Positions 63,065-64,000 of a stretch of 64,000 nt of DNA are shown in pieces (the first letter of the stretch is position 1; each line of letters starts with the position of its first letter). Source of the stretch: Anaerolineae bacterium (GTDB lineage: Bacteria > Chloroflexota > Anaerolineae > Aggregatilineales > JAFGMM01); assembly GCA_027494055.1 (NCBI GenBank), contig JAOSJO010000022.1:186001-250000 (forward strand), written 5' to 3'. Both the position numbers and the translations under genes were made by a program. The notes under the pieces were generated by a model that was not told the DNA's origin, did no database searches, and saw nothing but the letters and a program-made list of their open reading frames with translations.

Positions 63065-64000
63065 GGCTTCCGCCCTCCCTGGGCGCGGGACCGCCGCCAG
63101 CCAACCCACAGGAGCAGCAGCGCCCCCGCCGACGCGATCACCAGGAGGCTCCACGGGCTGAGGGGCGCGATGACGCGCTGCCACGCCAGCCTGGGCAGGA
63201 ACACGAACTGGTTGTAGAGCACGTCCGGCCACGCGAAGCCGCTGTCGCGCGGGATCAGCCCAAGGCCGTACTGCACGAACAGGCCGATGTTCCAGGCCGC
63301 CAGCGCCACGCCGGCCCCGGCCAGGACGCGCCAGCGGACGCGTCGCGCCAGGACCTCCAGCAGCACGCCCAGGCCGACCATGAACGGGGGGGCGCAATCG
63401 ACGAAGAAGCGCTGCCCGAAGCCCACCATGCCGTGCCAGTAATCCCAACTGCCGACCACGTAGACGCGCCCGGCCAGCGCCAGCAGCAGCGCCGCCGCCA
63501 GCAGCCGGTCGCGCGCCCAGAGCCGGCACAGGCCGGCCGTCGCGGCCAGCAGAACCGGGTGCCAGGCGAACAACCCCTTGTTCGTTGACCAGAGCACGTC
63601 CCACCAGTGCGGGGGCCGCCAGGTTGACGGCCCCCGGCGCGCCGCCCACCGCCGCGTAAGCCGGGTAGAACGTGACCCAGGGCGCGCCGTAGAGCACCAC
63701 GCCGGCCATCATCTGCGGCAGCACGCCAACAACGAGTCCCGCCACGAACGCGCCGTAGTCGTGCGCGAGCGCGGGCGCGTCCGCAGCGCCGCGCCGGGCG
63801 AGGCGGCTCAGCGCCAGCAGGCCGGCCAGCGCCAGGAGCGTCGCCGACTCGAAGCGCACGGTGAGCATCAGGCCGCCGGCCGCGCCCCAGCCGGCGTAGC
63901 TGAGCCAGTGGCGGTGGGGGGGCCTGGCGTGGCGCGCCGCCCGCCTCCCCGTCGCGCACGCGCAGCCCCAGGAAGAGGAACAGGGCGCACACGAACGCCG
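63058..64000 (-). CDS. Integral membrane protein of glycosyltransferase-39/O-antigen type, 5' end beyond the window
   Basis: Strongly hydrophobic with many helices (LLALAGLLALSRLARRG, LLAAALLLALAGRVYVVG, VLAGAGVALAAWNIGLFVQY). NKGLFAWHPVLL and GSWDYWHGMVGFGQRFFVDC resemble PMT/ArnT-like membrane glycosyltransferases, but the catalytic N-terminal DE motif is outside the window. C5 at 63611-63615 (plus-strand G5) has one extra base; repair gives NLAAPHWWDVLWSTNKGLF. Further breaks are likely near 63860-63960. Confidence 0.65.

Overview
The window is 64 kb of GC-rich bacterial chromosome. It has no rRNA, no tRNA that I could recognise, no CRISPR array and no prophage. The gene content suggests an Anaerolineae-like member of the Chloroflexota: a serine hydroxymethyltransferase/GcvT fusion, a SARP/BTAD regulator, Thr/Pro-linker lipoproteins, paired M16 peptidases, cyclic-nucleotide/bPH2 membrane proteins and many dispersed palindromic elements. 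This is an inference from gene content; no marker gene settles it. The most important technical feature is a high density of single-base indels, mostly in runs of 4-6 G or C. About two dozen conserved proteins are split over two or more frames, so many genes below are given as one reconstructed CDS with the break point stated.

Layout. 0-5 kb: secreted glucose/sorbosone dehydrogenase-like protein, ferritin with its own promoter, a methyltransferase/beta-propeller pair, a DUF3267 zincin and a truncated radical SAM gene. 5-13.5 kb: SHMT-GcvT fusion, a secreted four-domain DUF7282-cytochrome c protein, and an M16 peptidase pair. 13.5-20.9 kb: SARP regulator behind two strong promoters, phosphomannomutase/phosphoglucomutase, a TIM-barrel isomerase, a KDG-type sugar kinase, a nitrilase-family amidase and a shikimate-kinase-like gene. 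21.2-24.7 kb: hisS behind what looks like a complete histidine leader-peptide attenuator, then a cyclic-nucleotide/bPH2 membrane protein. 25-34 kb: GNAT, glnA, an IS3-family element nested in a MITE, CCA-adding enzyme, hpt, DinB-like protein and two Gfo/Idh/MocA oxidoreductases. 34.2-37.1 kb: a lower-GC N6-adenine DNA methylase gene that looks acquired. 37.2-44.7 kb: an amidohydrolase-CYTH fusion, birA, a lipoprotein, a methyltransferase, a prolyl oligopeptidase and a GrpB protein. 44.8-53 kb: homoserine dehydrogenase, two tandem phosphofructokinases (one with ATP-type and one with PPi-type active-site residues), AIM24, Fic, pgk and gap. 53.3-64 kb: a surface polysaccharide cluster (GHMP sugar kinase, GDP-fucose-synthase-like epimerase, YdcF-like protein, WecA-like phosphotransferase, four glycosyltransferases, an acetyltransferase, a methyltransferase and a membrane protein cut by the window edge).

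How parts work together. pfk, pgk and gap give most of lower glycolysis, and phosphohexomutase with the GHMP kinase and epimerase feeds nucleotide sugars to the polysaccharide genes. glyA-gcvT links serine, glycine and folate C1 metabolism. Three dispersed MITE-like families occur in the gaps, with target duplications, nesting and shared palindromes. One composite copy has rewritten the C-terminus of a methyltransferase gene.
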